Positions 44,933-54,988 are shown, numbered from the stretch's first letter. The stretch is DNA of 64,000 nucleotides from Sphingomonas sp. Leaf17 (GCF_001421505.1 NZ_LMKL01000004.1:507003-571002); one strand, 5' to 3'. Notes: generated from the letters alone by a model not told the origin. Made by a program: numbers and translations.

Positions 44933-45637
44933 TCAGTCGTGGAAATGCACGCTCTCCGAGACCGGCACGCGCCCCATCCTCATCCGGTTGCTCGGCGCGT
45001 CGTCGTCAGGATAGCCGAACGACATACCGAACAGCATCTTCAGGTGCGGGGAAATACCCAGAAACTCGCGGATTGTGCCGGCGTAGAAGCCCAGTGACGT
45101 CTGCGGGATGCCACCCAGCCCCCTTGCCGCGAGCGATAATAGAAACGTCTGGCCGTACATGCCGATGTCGCCCGCGGTGCGCACATCGTCGCCGAACGAC
45201 GGCATGAACATCAACGCCACCTGTGGTGCGCCAAAGAATGACAGGTTCTTCGCGGCGGCGCGGCGGCGGCCGTCCCTGTCATCGCGCATGACGTTCATCG
45301 CCTCGTAATAGGCCTTGCCCTGTTCATTCTTGCGCTCGCCATAGCAGCCGTAGAACGCGCCCATGTCGAACGAGAAGTCGCTGGTGAAATCGCCCGCATC
45401 ATTCTTCGCGTGCAGGATGCGCGAAAGGTCCGCCAGCTTCGTCCCCCGGACGATATGCACGTCCCATGGCTGGGTGTTGCAGTTCGACGGCGCGCATTGG
45501 GCATCCTCCAGCACGGCGGCCAGCACGTCCGCGGGCACGACGCGATCGAGGAAGCCGCGCCAGGACCGGCGGGTGCGGACAGTCTGCTGAAACGACAACG
45601 TGCCGTCCGGGGCGGTAATGGATGGGGAGTCGGTCAT
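44933..45637 (-). CDS. Nitroreductase family protein
   Basis: Flavin (FMN) oxidoreductase, 234 residues. FMN-binding RTRRSWRGFLDRVVP near the N-terminus, APSNCNTQPWDVHIV, and GIPQTSLGFYAGTIREFLG near residue 185. Likely NAD(P)H-dependent reduction of nitro- or quinone-like compounds. Directly downstream of a flavin monooxygenase gene (26-base gap), so one operon. Confidence 0.92.
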   Translation of the reverse strand: MTDSPSITAPDGTLSFQQTVRTRRSWRGFLDRVVPADVLAAVLEDAQCAPSNCNTQPWDVHIVRGTKLADLSRILHAKNDAGDFTSDFSFDMGAFYGCYGERKNEQGKAYYEAMNVMRDDRDGRRRAAAKNLSFFGAPQVALMFMPSFGDDVRTAGDIGMYGQTFLLSLAARGLGGIPQTSLGFYAGTIREFLGISPHLKMLFGMSFGYPDDDAPSNRMRMGRVPVSESVHFHD

Positions 45638-45663
45638 GAATACCTCGTTGTAATGTCAAGCGT

Positions 45664-46983
45664 TCAGGTCAGGCGCGGGTCGCGGCCATATTGTGCCGGT
45701 GCGCCCAGATGATCGCGTAGCGTCGCCCCGTCGTAATCATGGTGGAACAGGCCGCGCTGCTGGAGGATCGGCACCAGTTCGTCGACCAGCTTCGGCAGGC
45801 CGTCCTCATAGACGTCGGGGCACAGCCAGAAGCCGTCGCAGGCACCCGCCTCGAACCATGTCTGCATATGGTCGGCCGCCTCGACCGCCGGTCCGACGAT
45901 CATCGGATGATAATCGATGACGCCGTGCGCCAGCACGTCGCGGAGCGACCAGCCCTCGCGCGCGATCCTCAGCGCATAAGCGGAGCGCGGGTCCTGCGGC
46001 GACGGACGCGCGGCAGCGAGTTGCGCGGCGCTCAGCGGCTGATCGAGCTGCGTCGGGTCGAGCGACAGCCCGATCATCTGGCCAAGATAGGCGATGCGCG
46101 GTTCGAAGCTGTGGCCTGACATCGCGATCCGCCGGTCCAGCGCCGCCCGCCGGTCGGGCGCGATCGTTGTCATCAGGCCGGCGAAGAACTTGATCTCGTC
46201 CGGGTCGCGACCGGCGCGTTCGGCCGCGTCACGCAGGGCGTCGCGCTGTGCCTTTGCATCTTCCATCGAGAACACGGCGCCGATCACGCCGCTGGCATAG
46301 CGCCCGGCGACCTCCAGCCCTTGATCGCCGCCGCCGGCCTGGAAGATCACCGGCTGGCCCTGTTCGGAGGGCGGCAGCGCCAACGGTCCGCTGGTCGCGA
46401 GATGCCGCCCGCGCAAATTGACCGGCTGGATCTGCGCCATGTCGGCGAAGCGCCCCGAGGTCTGGTCGTGCAGCCATGCGTCGCGGCCCCAACTACCCCA
46501 CAACGCCTGCACGATCTGGATGAACTCGTGCAGCCGTTCGTATTTCTCCCCGCGCGGCGGCAAGGCGCGGCCGTAATTGGCGGCGATCGCGGGATCGCTG
46601 GTCGGCACCGCGTTCCAGCCGGTACGACCGTGGTTCATCAGGTCGAGCGCCTTGAACTGACGCGCCAGATTGAACGGCTCGCTGAACGTCGTGGAACCGG
46701 TCGCGACCATGCCGATCCGCTCCGTCCCGCGCGCGACGGCGGCCAGCGTCATCATCGGCTCGATGTTCAACTGCTGCGCGTCGGTGCCGGTATTGGGCTT
46801 CAGCGTTGGGAAGTCGGGCATGAACAGGAAATGGAACTTCCCCCGCTCCGCCATCTGCGCGTAGCGGACCAGCGTGTTGAAGTTGGTGAAGCCCGTCGGA
46901 TCGACGCCCGGCATCCGCCACGCCCCCGGCTGCGCGCCATAGCCGTTTCCGAACACCATCCCGATAAGCAGCTTTTTCGACAT
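45664..46983 (-). CDS. LLM-class flavin monooxygenase (NtaA/SnaA/DszA type)
   Basis: Bacterial-luciferase-like, two-component FMNH2-dependent monooxygenase, 439 residues. LMNHGRTGWNAVPTS, PPRGEKYERLHEFI, PVIFQAGGGDQGLEVA and RYASGVIGAVFS are typical of the NtaA/DszA group. Members oxidise chelators, sulfonates or aromatic sulfur compounds; substrate here unknown. The neighbouring nitroreductase family protein might supply reduced flavin. Divergent from tetR with two dyads between. Confidence 0.9.
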   Translation of the reverse strand: MSKKLLIGMVFGNGYGAQPGAWRMPGVDPTGFTNFNTLVRYAQMAERGKFHFLFMPDFPTLKPNTGTDAQQLNIEPMMTLAAVARGTERIGMVATGSTTFSEPFNLARQFKALDLMNHGRTGWNAVPTSDPAIAANYGRALPPRGEKYERLHEFIQIVQALWGSWGRDAWLHDQTSGRFADMAQIQPVNLRGRHLATSGPLALPPSEQGQPVIFQAGGGDQGLEVAGRYASGVIGAVFSMEDAKAQRDALRDAAERAGRDPDEIKFFAGLMTTIAPDRRAALDRRIAMSGHSFEPRIAYLGQMIGLSLDPTQLDQPLSAAQLAAARPSPQDPRSAYALRIAREGWSLRDVLAHGVIDYHPMIVGPAVEAADHMQTWFEAGACDGFWLCPDVYEDGLPKLVDELVPILQQRGLFHHDYDGATLRDHLGAPAQYGRDPRLT

Positions 46984-47034
46984 TGGAGGTTCCGATCCTG
47001 CTGGCGGTCCCCGATCGGAAACACGCTTCGCTTT

Positions 47035-47085
47035 AACGGGGGCTATCCCCGTTTCGGAAAGTCAGATATGGGGAGACTCCCCGTT
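47035..47085. promoter_or_regulatory. Paired operator-like dyads for the TetR regulator
   Basis: AACGGGG-GCTAT-CCCCGTT at 47035-47053 and GGGG-AGACT-CCCC followed by GTT at 47070-47085. Both share CCCCGTTT; centres 32 bases apart (about three turns). Located between the divergent flavin monooxygenase and tetR genes, so TetR probably binds here and controls both sides. Confidence 0.65.
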
Positions 47086-47093
47086 TATCAAGG

Positions 47094-47711
47094 ATGATCG
47101 TTGTGAGTGTGTCGCCAATTCCCCGAACGCCCCGCAAGGATGCGTTACAGAACCGCGCGCACATCCTTGAAGTGGCCGGCCGGGCGTTTGCGGAGGGGGG
47201 CGTCGATGTGTCGCTGGACGCGATCGCCAAGCTCGCTGGCGTCGGCAACGCGACACTGTATCGACATTTTCCGACGCGCGACGCACTGCTTCTCGCGCTG
47301 CTTGCGCCACATCACGAGCGCCTCGATCGGGAAAAAGCCATGATCGAGGCGGACGGCGGTCATAGCGGGCGGATGCTGGAACGATGGATCGACGCGCTGG
47401 GCGACTGGATGCGCGCCTATGATGGCCTTCCCGAACCATTGCGCGCGGGCTGGTCGGTGACCGCATCGCCGTTCAAATCGACCTGCGACGGGATCATCGA
47501 AAGCACCGATGCTTTCCTGCGTGCCGCGCAACGCGACGGCTTCGCCCAGCCGACCGCCTCGGCGACGGATATCTTCCTCGCATCGCTGGCCGTCGCGTGG
47601 GCGAGCGGGCGAACGACGGCGCGCACCGACACGCAGGATCGGCTGCGAAACCTGCTCCGCGACGGGTGGTCCGCCGGCGGGTGCCACCCCGCGCGCGCCG
47701 ACGACTGCTGA
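47094..47711 (+). CDS. TetR-family repressor
   Basis: 205 residues. HTH in SLDAIAKLAGVGNATLYRHFPTRDALL. C-terminal ligand-binding domain is variable (RMLERWIDALGDWMRAYDGLPEPLRAGW). Heads the tetR-MFS-HlyD-NodT group and is divergent from the monooxygenase gene. An ATG at 47094 is followed by GTG codons; the exact start is uncertain by a few residues. Confidence 0.9.
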   Translation: MIVVSVSPIPRTPRKDALQNRAHILEVAGRAFAEGGVDVSLDAIAKLAGVGNATLYRHFPTRDALLLALLAPHHERLDREKAMIEADGGHSGRMLERWIDALGDWMRAYDGLPEPLRAGWSVTASPFKSTCDGIIESTDAFLRAAQRDGFAQPTASATDIFLASLAVAWASGRTTARTDTQDRLRNLLRDGWSAGGCHPARADDC

Positions 47712-47719
47712 TCTCCGCC

Positions 47720-49393
47720 ATGCAGCTACAGCCACTCGAACCGATCCCCGCGTGGGAGGAGGATGAGAAGCCTTCGATGCCGGGGTCGCCCTCGACCCCG
47801 CGGCATCGCCCGGCTGTCCGCGCGTCGTATCTGCTGGTCGGGATCCTGGTCAGCGCGACCGGGGGGCTTGGCAATGCGCTGATCTCGGCGAACCTGCCGC
47901 AGATTCAGGGTGCGCTGGGCCTGACACCGGTCGAGGGGACATGGCTGCCCGCCGCCTATGTAATGACGAACGTCTCGTCGAACCTGATTCTGTTCAAATG
48001 CCGCCAGCAATTCGGCATCCGCCGCTACGCCGAGTGCAGCCTGCTGGCCTTTATCGCCATCACAATCCTGTATCTGATGATCCGCAGCTACGAGATGGCG
48101 ATCCTCGTCCGCGCGGTAGCGGGGTTCGCCGCCGCACCGATGAGCGTCCTTGGCTTCTTCTATGTGCTGCAGGCGTTTCCGAAGGCGAAGCTGGGTAAAG
48201 GATTGTGCGTCGCGCTGGGAATTTCCCAAGTGTGGACGCCGGTCGCGTGGCTGATCTCGCCCGCACTGCTCGATCTGGGTGAATGGCAGACGCTGTACCT
48301 GTTCGAGCTCGGGCTGGCGCTGTGTTCGCTGGCCGCGTGCGTGACCTTGAAGCTGCCGCCGGGCATCCGCATCGCCTCGTTCGAACGGCTCGATTTCCTC
48401 ACCTTCGCGCTGATGGCCCCCGCCTTCGCGCTGGTCGGCGCCGTGCTGGCGCAGGGGCGAACGCAATGGTGGACGGAGCAGCCATGGATGGCGTTCGCGC
48501 TGATCGCGGCGCTGGGGTTGTTCATCGTGGCGTTCATGATCGAGCATCATCGCCGCAACCCGCTGGTCAAGACGCGCTGGCTCGGCACCGCCGACACGGC
48601 GCGCTTCGCGGTCGGTGCGCTGACCATGCGGCTGCTGCTGTCGGAACAGACCTATGCCGCGACGGGTCTGCTGCGCACGCTGGGCATGGGGCCGGACCAG
48701 TTGCAACTATTCTACACCGTCATGCTCGCGGGCCTGCTGCTCGGGATGACGGTATCGGCGGTGACGTTCGGGCCGAAGACGATGCCGGTCCAGTTCGTCG
48801 GCGCAATCCTGCTCATCATCGCCGGATCGCTGATCGACAACGACGCGACCAGCGATACCCGGCCGCAGACGATGATGGTAAGCCAGTTGCTGCTGGCGAT
48901 CGCGTCCGGCCTGTTCATCGGGCCGCTGCTCCTGACCGGCGTGATGAAGGCGCTGTCGAAGGGGGCGGACCATATCGTCACCTTCTCGGTGCTGTTCGCG
49001 GTGACGCAATCGATCGGCGGCCTTGCCGGACCGGCGCTGTACGGCACGTTCGAGCAGGTGCGGCAGCACGAATATTCAGCGCAGATCACCGCCAACCTCG
49101 ACCCCGGCGACCCGGTGGTGGCGCAACGGCTCGCCCAGCAGGGGCAGGTCTATGCCGCGCAGATCACCGATCCGGTGCGTCGTCAGGCACAGGGGGTCGG
49201 CCTGTTGGCGCAGACCGCTACGCGCGAGGCGCATGTCCGCGCCTTCAACGATGTGTTCACGCTGAACGCCATCCTCGCCACGATCTTCCTCCTCTGGTCG
49301 CTGTACCGCGTCGCCGTGACGGCTCGGGCGGCGCGCAAGGCATCTCCACCCGCGGCAGGCGCCTCCGCCTCCGCCAGTTCCGCAACGGTATGA
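47720..49393 (+). CDS. MFS multidrug efflux transporter (DHA2/EmrB-like)
   Basis: 557 residues from ATG 47720, eight bases after tetR. About 14 helices; first helix ASYLLVGILVSATGGLGNALISANLPQIQGALG, then TWLPAAYVMTNVSSNLI as in the 14-helix DHA2 family. With the following HlyD and NodT-type genes it should form a tripartite pump across both membranes. Substrate unknown; the TetR link suggests a small organic inducer. Confidence 0.9.
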   Translation: MQLQPLEPIPAWEEDEKPSMPGSPSTPRHRPAVRASYLLVGILVSATGGLGNALISANLPQIQGALGLTPVEGTWLPAAYVMTNVSSNLILFKCRQQFGIRRYAECSLLAFIAITILYLMIRSYEMAILVRAVAGFAAAPMSVLGFFYVLQAFPKAKLGKGLCVALGISQVWTPVAWLISPALLDLGEWQTLYLFELGLALCSLAACVTLKLPPGIRIASFERLDFLTFALMAPAFALVGAVLAQGRTQWWTEQPWMAFALIAALGLFIVAFMIEHHRRNPLVKTRWLGTADTARFAVGALTMRLLLSEQTYAATGLLRTLGMGPDQLQLFYTVMLAGLLLGMTVSAVTFGPKTMPVQFVGAILLIIAGSLIDNDATSDTRPQTMMVSQLLLAIASGLFIGPLLLTGVMKALSKGADHIVTFSVLFAVTQSIGGLAGPALYGTFEQVRQHEYSAQITANLDPGDPVVAQRLAQQGQVYAAQITDPVRRQAQGVGLLAQTATREAHVRAFNDVFTLNAILATIFLLWSLYRVAVTARAARKASPPAAGASASASSATV

Positions 49394-49397
49394 TCCG

Positions 49398-50564
49398 ATG
49401 ACCGACACCCGCACCACGCTCGACCTCGAAACCACCGATGCCGCCGCGGCGGCGGAGCCGAGCCCGCCCGCACCGGTTGCCGCGCCGGACGATCCGCCCA
49501 AGACGATCCGCCCGACCCGGCGCGCCGTCATTGCGATGGCGATCCTGTTCGTCATCGGGACGCTCGTCGTGCTCTACGCATGGCGGCTTTGGCCGTTCAC
49601 CAGCAACGACCGGACGACCGAGAACGCCTATATCCGGGGGCAGATCACGGCGATGGCGCCACAGGTCAACGGCTATGTCACCGACGTGCTGGTGCGGGAT
49701 TTCGCGCCGGTGAAGCGCGGGCAATTGTTGCTGAAGATCGACGACCGCATCTATCGCCAGCAGCTCGATCAGGCGCAGGCACAGTTGAAGATCGCCACGG
49801 CCGAACTCGCCAACTGGGATCAGACGGTCGCGCAGAATGCCGCGACGCTCCGGACGCGGATCGCCGACCGGCAACAGGCACAATCCGAACTGGTGCGCGC
49901 CGATGCCGACCTGTTGCGGGTCAGCGAGTTGGCGGATCGCGGCTCCGTGTCGCTGCGCGAACGCGATCAGGTGCGCGCGACCCGGCTGGCCGCCGCGGCA
50001 GGCGTGACCCGCAGCGAGGCGAACATCGACAGTCAGCGCCAGACGATCCGGTCGACGCAAGTTTCGCGCGCCACGCTGGAAGGCGCGGTGCAGCAGGCGC
50101 AGGCACAGGTCGATCTTGCCAGGATCAACCTGTCGAACACGCTGATCCGCGCGCCGCGCGACGGACAGATCAGCGAGGCGTCGGTGCGCGTCGGCCAATA
50201 TGTCGCGGCGGGATCGCAGCTCATGTTCCTGGTGCCCGAACAACTGTGGGTGGTCGGCAATTTCAAAGAGACGCAGACCGCGCGGATGCGGATCGGCCAG
50301 CCCGCCAGCTTCCGCGTCGATGCGCTCGACGGTGCGCGACTGCGCGGCCATGTCGAACAGATCGCGCCGGCCACCGGATCTGAGTTCAGCGTGCTGCGCC
50401 CGGACAATGCCAGCGGCAACTTCACCAAGATCGTCCAACGCATTCCGGTACGGATCCGCATCGACCCCGACCAGCCACTCGCCCGTCGGCTGCGGCCGGG
50501 CATGTCGGTGGTCGCGCAGGTCGATACCGGCGGGGCGGTGTCGCCGCGCAAGCAGGAACAATGA
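49398..50564 (+). CDS. HlyD/EmrA-type membrane fusion protein
   Basis: 388 residues. Cytoplasmic N-terminus, one membrane helix (AVIAMAILFVIGTLVVLYAWRLWPF, about 40-65), then ENAYIRGQITAMAPQVNGYV, diagnostic for EmrA-type adaptors, and a helical hairpin rich in Ala/Gln. IRAPRDGQISEASVRVGQYV marks the second half of the lipoyl domain. Four bases after the MFS gene; overlaps the NodT gene by four. Confidence 0.93.
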   Translation: MTDTRTTLDLETTDAAAAAEPSPPAPVAAPDDPPKTIRPTRRAVIAMAILFVIGTLVVLYAWRLWPFTSNDRTTENAYIRGQITAMAPQVNGYVTDVLVRDFAPVKRGQLLLKIDDRIYRQQLDQAQAQLKIATAELANWDQTVAQNAATLRTRIADRQQAQSELVRADADLLRVSELADRGSVSLRERDQVRATRLAAAAGVTRSEANIDSQRQTIRSTQVSRATLEGAVQQAQAQVDLARINLSNTLIRAPRDGQISEASVRVGQYVAAGSQLMFLVPEQLWVVGNFKETQTARMRIGQPASFRVDALDGARLRGHVEQIAPATGSEFSVLRPDNASGNFTKIVQRIPVRIRIDPDQPLARRLRPGMSVVAQVDTGGAVSPRKQEQ

Positions 50565-51967
50565 TGCGCGCTCTGATATCCACGGGCGTCGCCGCGATCA
50601 TGCTGGCCGGGTGTGCGCCGACGATCCGGCCCATTCCGGGCTCGGCGGCGGTGGTTCCTCCGCCGGCGTGGCGCGACACGCCGACGGCAGCGACCGTGGC
50701 GGCCGATCGGGACTGGTGGCGGCGGCTCGGCGACCCGGCGATCCCGCCGCTGGTCGATCGTGCCATGGCCAACAATATCGACGTGCTGACCGCCGTCGCC
50801 CGCGTCGAGGAGGCAGAGGCGCTGACCCGGCAGGCCCGGTCGGCGCGCCTGCCGTCGCTCGACGCCAGCGCCGACGCAGGCGTGCAGCGGGCACCCGGCC
50901 AGAGCGGCGGCGCGGCCCGCAGCGTTTCCGCACAGCCCGGCGTCGGCGGGGCGTGGACGCTCGACCTGTTCGGACGGGTGCGCAATCTGGAAGGGGCGGC
51001 GCGTTCCCGCTACGTCGCCAGCCAAGCGGATCGCGACGCCGCACGCCTCGCGGTGATCGCCGCGACCGTGCGCGGCTATGTGACCCTGCTGTCGCTCGCG
51101 GCACAGGTGGAGGTCAGCCGCAACACGCTGACCAGCCGCGCGGAGGCGCTGCGCATCGCCGACGACCGTGCCCGGCTGGGCTATAGCTCGCAGTTCGAAT
51201 TGACGCAGGCGCAGTCGGAATATGAGGCGGTGGCGCAGACCATCCCCGTCCTCGAACAGGCGATGCGGGTGCAGGAAAATGCGCTGCGCCGGCTGACCGG
51301 CGACCTGCCCGGCCCGATCGTGCGGGGGAGCCTGGCGGGCGTCGCCCTGCCTGCCACACCTGCCGGTCTTTCCTCCACCCTGCTGCGTCGGCGGCCGGAT
51401 CTGGTCAGCGCCGAATATGCGCTGGTCGCTGCCGATCATGTGCTGGCATCGCGCCGCGCCGAGTTCCTGCCCGACGTGCAACTGACCGGATCGGCCGGCG
51501 CATTGTTCAGCAATGCGCTCGGCCGGAACCCGCTGACGCTGTGGAATGCGGGGGCCAGCGTCCTTGCCCCGATCTTCTCCGGGGGGCGGCTGGCTGCCGA
51601 TTTCGATGTGGCGACCGCGCAGCGCGATCAGGCGGCGTTCGCCTATCGCGGCGCGGTGCTGACCGCGTTCGGCGAGGTGGAGGACGCCCTGTCCGGGGAA
51701 CGCCGGCTGCGCGAGCAGGCGGACCGCGTCAACCGGCGTCGCGCGATTCTGCAACGCTCGCTCGTCCTCGCCCGCGATCGGTATCGCGGCGGCTATGCCG
51801 CCTATATCGAGGAACTCGATGCCCAGCGTAACCTGTTCCAGGCCGATCTGGACGCCATCGCGGTCCGCGAACAGCAGCTGACCAACCTGATCCAGCTATG
51901 GGCGGCGCTGGGCGGCGGATGGGGTGACAGAGCGCCGCCCCCGCCCGCCGCGCCGGTCAGTCGGTGA
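50561..51967 (+). CDS. NodT-type outer membrane efflux lipoprotein
   Basis: TolC-family RND/MFS outer membrane factor, 468 residues. Lipoprotein signal (AAIMLAGCAP). Two OEP repeats; LLRRRPDLVSAEYALVAAD and GYAAYIEELDAQRNLFQADL are typical. Its 3' end overlaps the convergent GH3 gene by 11 bases. Confidence 0.92.
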   Translation: MMRALISTGVAAIMLAGCAPTIRPIPGSAAVVPPPAWRDTPTAATVAADRDWWRRLGDPAIPPLVDRAMANNIDVLTAVARVEEAEALTRQARSARLPSLDASADAGVQRAPGQSGGAARSVSAQPGVGGAWTLDLFGRVRNLEGAARSRYVASQADRDAARLAVIAATVRGYVTLLSLAAQVEVSRNTLTSRAEALRIADDRARLGYSSQFELTQAQSEYEAVAQTIPVLEQAMRVQENALRRLTGDLPGPIVRGSLAGVALPATPAGLSSTLLRRRPDLVSAEYALVAADHVLASRRAEFLPDVQLTGSAGALFSNALGRNPLTLWNAGASVLAPIFSGGRLAADFDVATAQRDQAAFAYRGAVLTAFGEVEDALSGERRLREQADRVNRRRAILQRSLVLARDRYRGGYAAYIEELDAQRNLFQADLDAIAVREQQLTNLIQLWAALGGGWGDRAPPPPAAPVSR

Positions 51968-54191
51968 AGGACGCGGCGGGCAGCACGATGCTGCTATTCA
52001 GCCCGTCGGCCAGCGCACCGTCGGCGACGCGGAGGGTGTAGGCTCCTGCTTCCCGTACCCAGAGCCGCGCGGTGGCATCGAACCGGGCGAGCAGACGGGG
52101 GTCGATGCGCAGCGTCACGTCACGGTGCTCGCCCGGCTTCAGATCGATCCGCGCGAAGCCACCCAGCCGCGGGACGAAGCCGCCCGCGCCCGATCGCGAT
52201 ACATAAAGTTGCACGACCGTGGCCCCCGCGCGGTCGCCGGTGTTGCGGACGGTGACGGTCGCCACGACAGCGTCGTCGCGGTGATCCGCGGTCAGATCGC
52301 GATGGTCGAACGCCGTGTAGCTGAGGCCGTGGCCGAACTGGAACAGCGGCACCAGCCCCTCGCGCGCATACCAGCGATAGCCGACATCCGATCCCTCGAT
52401 GTTGTAATCGATATCGAACACCTCGCCCTCGACCGGCATCCCCGGATTGGAGGTGGTCGTCGCCGGATCGCGCTGCTCGGGGATCGGCAACTGCCCGACA
52501 TCGCGCGGGAAGCTGATCGGCAGATGCCCTGACGGATTCACCCGCCCGAACAGGATGCCCGCAATCGCCTCGCCCCCGCCCGATCCGGCATAGAAGGCGG
52601 CGAGCACCGCCGGGACCTCGTCCAGCCACGGCATCGCGACCGCCCCGCCGGACTGTACGATCACCACCGTTCGCGGATTGGCAGAGGCGACCGCCGCGAT
52701 CAGCGCGTCCTGATCGTCGGGCAGGTTCAGCCCCGGCCGGTCCTCGCCCTCCGTCCGCCATTCCTCGGCGAACAGGAAGACCATGTCGGCTTCGGCGGCT
52801 GCTTCCACCGCCTTGCCCGCATCCGTGCCATCGACGAAATCGACCTGCGCCGCGCCGGACTCGGCCTTGATCGCGTGCAGCGGCGACGACGGATGATAGA
52901 CTTTGGCCATCGGCACGCCCATCACCGCGCTGCCCTCGACCGACAGGCTACCCACCGGCGACACTGCCGACGATCCGCCGCCCGCCAGCATACCGACATC
53001 GGCACGGCGACCGATCACCAGCACGCGCCTCATCCTGCGGGGAGCAGGCAGGATGTCGCCCTCGTTCTTCAGCAACACGATGCCACGCTCCGCCGCACGC
53101 TGCGCGATCAGGCGGTGCGCCATATAGTCGATCGCGCCGTCCGGCGTATCAGCCGTGTCGATCACGCCCACCGCGAACAGGCTGCGTAACTGCCGCGCGA
53201 CCATGTCGTCGACCCGCGCCTGCGGCACCTGTCCCGCCACCACCGCCGCGCGCAGGGGATCGGCGAAAAACGGTTCCGGGTCGAGATTCGCACCCGACTG
53301 TACGTCCAGCCCGGCAAGCGCCGCCTTGACCGTCGAATGCGTCGCACCCCAGTCGGACATGACCCAGCCGGGATAGCCCCATTCGCCCTTCAGCACGGTG
53401 TTCAGCAGATACTCGCTCTCCGACGCCCAGTCGCCGTTGACCAGATTATATCCGGGCATCACCGCCCCCGGCGCGCCGGTCTCGATCGCGATCCTGAACG
53501 CGAGCAGGTCGGATTCGTGCAACGCCCCAAGGCCCAGCACCGAATTGGCCAGCACGCGGCCGGTCTCCTGCGCGTTGAGGGCGAAATGCTTCACCGTCGA
53601 CACGACGCCTTGCGACTGAATGCCTGCGACCGAATGGCCGGCGATGATGCCGGTCAGCAGCGGATCCTCCGACACATATTCGAAATTGCGACCGCCTCGC
53701 GGTTCGCGCACGATGTTCGCGCCACCGCCAAGCTGGACGTTGAACCCCTTGGCCACCGCCTCGCGCCCGACCATCTCGCCCGTTTCGCGCGCCGTCGCGG
53801 GATCGAACGTCGCCCCCAGCAACAGCGATGACGGCAGCGCGGTGGCGTTGTCGCCCGGCCGCACGTCGGTGGTGTTGGCGACCCCCAGGCTGGCGTCGGA
53901 CTGCTGCTGCGCCGGGATGCCCAGCCGCGGGATGCCGGGATAGAAGGCCGCCGATCCCAGCGCGCCGTCGGGCTTTTTCGTGTCGCCGACGGGAATGGCC
54001 ATGCGCCCCGACAGCCAAGCGAACTTCTCGTCCTCCGTCATCGCCGCGACGACCAACGCTGCACGTTCCTCCGGCGGCAATGCCTGATTGTCCCAGGCCC
54101 GACCGGCGGTGTCCCCCCGGAGGGTGGACGCCGATGTCCGATCTTCAGCCGCTTGGGCGGACGTGGGTGGATCGACCCTGGAATGGTTCAT
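51957..54191 (-). CDS. Glycoside hydrolase family 3, beta-glucosidase-like
   Basis: 744 residues from ATG 54191; an ATG at 54236 is less likely. GH3 N-terminal barrel with nucleophile Asp in GWVMSDWGATHST (about residue 280), then the GH3 C-terminal domain with KNEGDILP and IVQSGGAVAMPWLDEVP, and a fibronectin III-like end (GFARIDLKPGEHRDVTLRID). No signal peptide, so probably cytoplasmic. Expected to release terminal beta-glucosyl or similar residues. Isolated from other sugar genes here; sits between an efflux operon and a long noncoding stretch. Confidence 0.92.
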   Translation of the reverse strand: MNHSRVDPPTSAQAAEDRTSASTLRGDTAGRAWDNQALPPEERAALVVAAMTEDEKFAWLSGRMAIPVGDTKKPDGALGSAAFYPGIPRLGIPAQQQSDASLGVANTTDVRPGDNATALPSSLLLGATFDPATARETGEMVGREAVAKGFNVQLGGGANIVREPRGGRNFEYVSEDPLLTGIIAGHSVAGIQSQGVVSTVKHFALNAQETGRVLANSVLGLGALHESDLLAFRIAIETGAPGAVMPGYNLVNGDWASESEYLLNTVLKGEWGYPGWVMSDWGATHSTVKAALAGLDVQSGANLDPEPFFADPLRAAVVAGQVPQARVDDMVARQLRSLFAVGVIDTADTPDGAIDYMAHRLIAQRAAERGIVLLKNEGDILPAPRRMRRVLVIGRRADVGMLAGGGSSAVSPVGSLSVEGSAVMGVPMAKVYHPSSPLHAIKAESGAAQVDFVDGTDAGKAVEAAAEADMVFLFAEEWRTEGEDRPGLNLPDDQDALIAAVASANPRTVVIVQSGGAVAMPWLDEVPAVLAAFYAGSGGGEAIAGILFGRVNPSGHLPISFPRDVGQLPIPEQRDPATTTSNPGMPVEGEVFDIDYNIEGSDVGYRWYAREGLVPLFQFGHGLSYTAFDHRDLTADHRDDAVVATVTVRNTGDRAGATVVQLYVSRSGAGGFVPRLGGFARIDLKPGEHRDVTLRIDPRLLARFDATARLWVREAGAYTLRVADGALADGLNSSIVLPAASFTD

Positions 54192-54988
54192 TGTCTGCCT
54201 GTGCGAATCGTGGATATTAGGCATCCAAAGATACACCGTGTGTCTCTTGTTCCTGATTTATTTTCCAAAGCAGCGAGGGCAATCCGCCATACCGTGGTGA
54301 CGGGCAGTCAACCCAGCCGTTGTTGCCATGCGAGCCCAGTTTCTCGTCAGGCAACGGCCCGCTGCTTCAGACCTGCATTTAAGCAGCGACGGTTCAGTAA
54401 ATGCTTCTTGTTTTTGTCAAATAACCCCCAACCGAAGGGTTTATTGAGAAGCCCCGATGGGACGACCTTCGCGGGCCTACGGCGCGGACACCCATGAGCG
54501 GCAGTTGTCGCGAAATCTATTTCCAAATGTTTTACTCGAAAATCATATCCAGCGGCAGAATATCTAGCGGCAGATAGGTGCAGTCCATAAGCAGCCATTC
54601 GCGTGGCCGGTTAGAAGACATCACGGAGAGTACCGGATTGTATACGATGCCGCTGGTTGACTATTTCTTTAGGCCCGGACGACTGCTTCTGCCCGACTCG
54701 GCCGTTTTGGCAGGATGACTGAAACAGCGTAATCTGGTCGGTAGCCGACTGGCGGCTCCACGGCCGGGCAAACCCACAAGCCGACGTTCACGATGGCTCA
54801 AGCATGCCCCGAAACCGGACGTTGGTTCAGTTGCTCCAGGCGGTTGGGAGCGGGCCGACAGCGGTCGGTCAGCTTTCGGGCACCCATCATTAGAAGCTGA
54901 CATCGCTTAATCGCTAGCGCAGCCGGCCCTGCTGGGATTAAACCTAGAAGTTAAGCGCGGTTCGTGCTATGTTCTTCAGCAACGAGTG
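54192..54988. other. Long noncoding stretch upstream of GH3
   Basis: About 800 bases without a credible gene. GC is lower around 54380-54450 and 54490-54660. The part 54770-54900 contains CGGACGTTGG and similar words of the kind that recur in sphingomonad intergenic DNA. It must hold promoters for the divergent GH3 gene and the cassette starting at 54989, but no clear -35/-10 was assigned. Confidence 0.5.

Noticed and set aside
54347..54598. 83-residue minus-strand frame
   Set aside because: Low-complexity, no ribosome site, no family; placed in the noncoding gap.
54661..54903. 80-residue minus-strand frame with Ser/Pro/Arg-rich product
   Set aside because: No ribosome site or domain; looks like a translation of recurring noncoding DNA.
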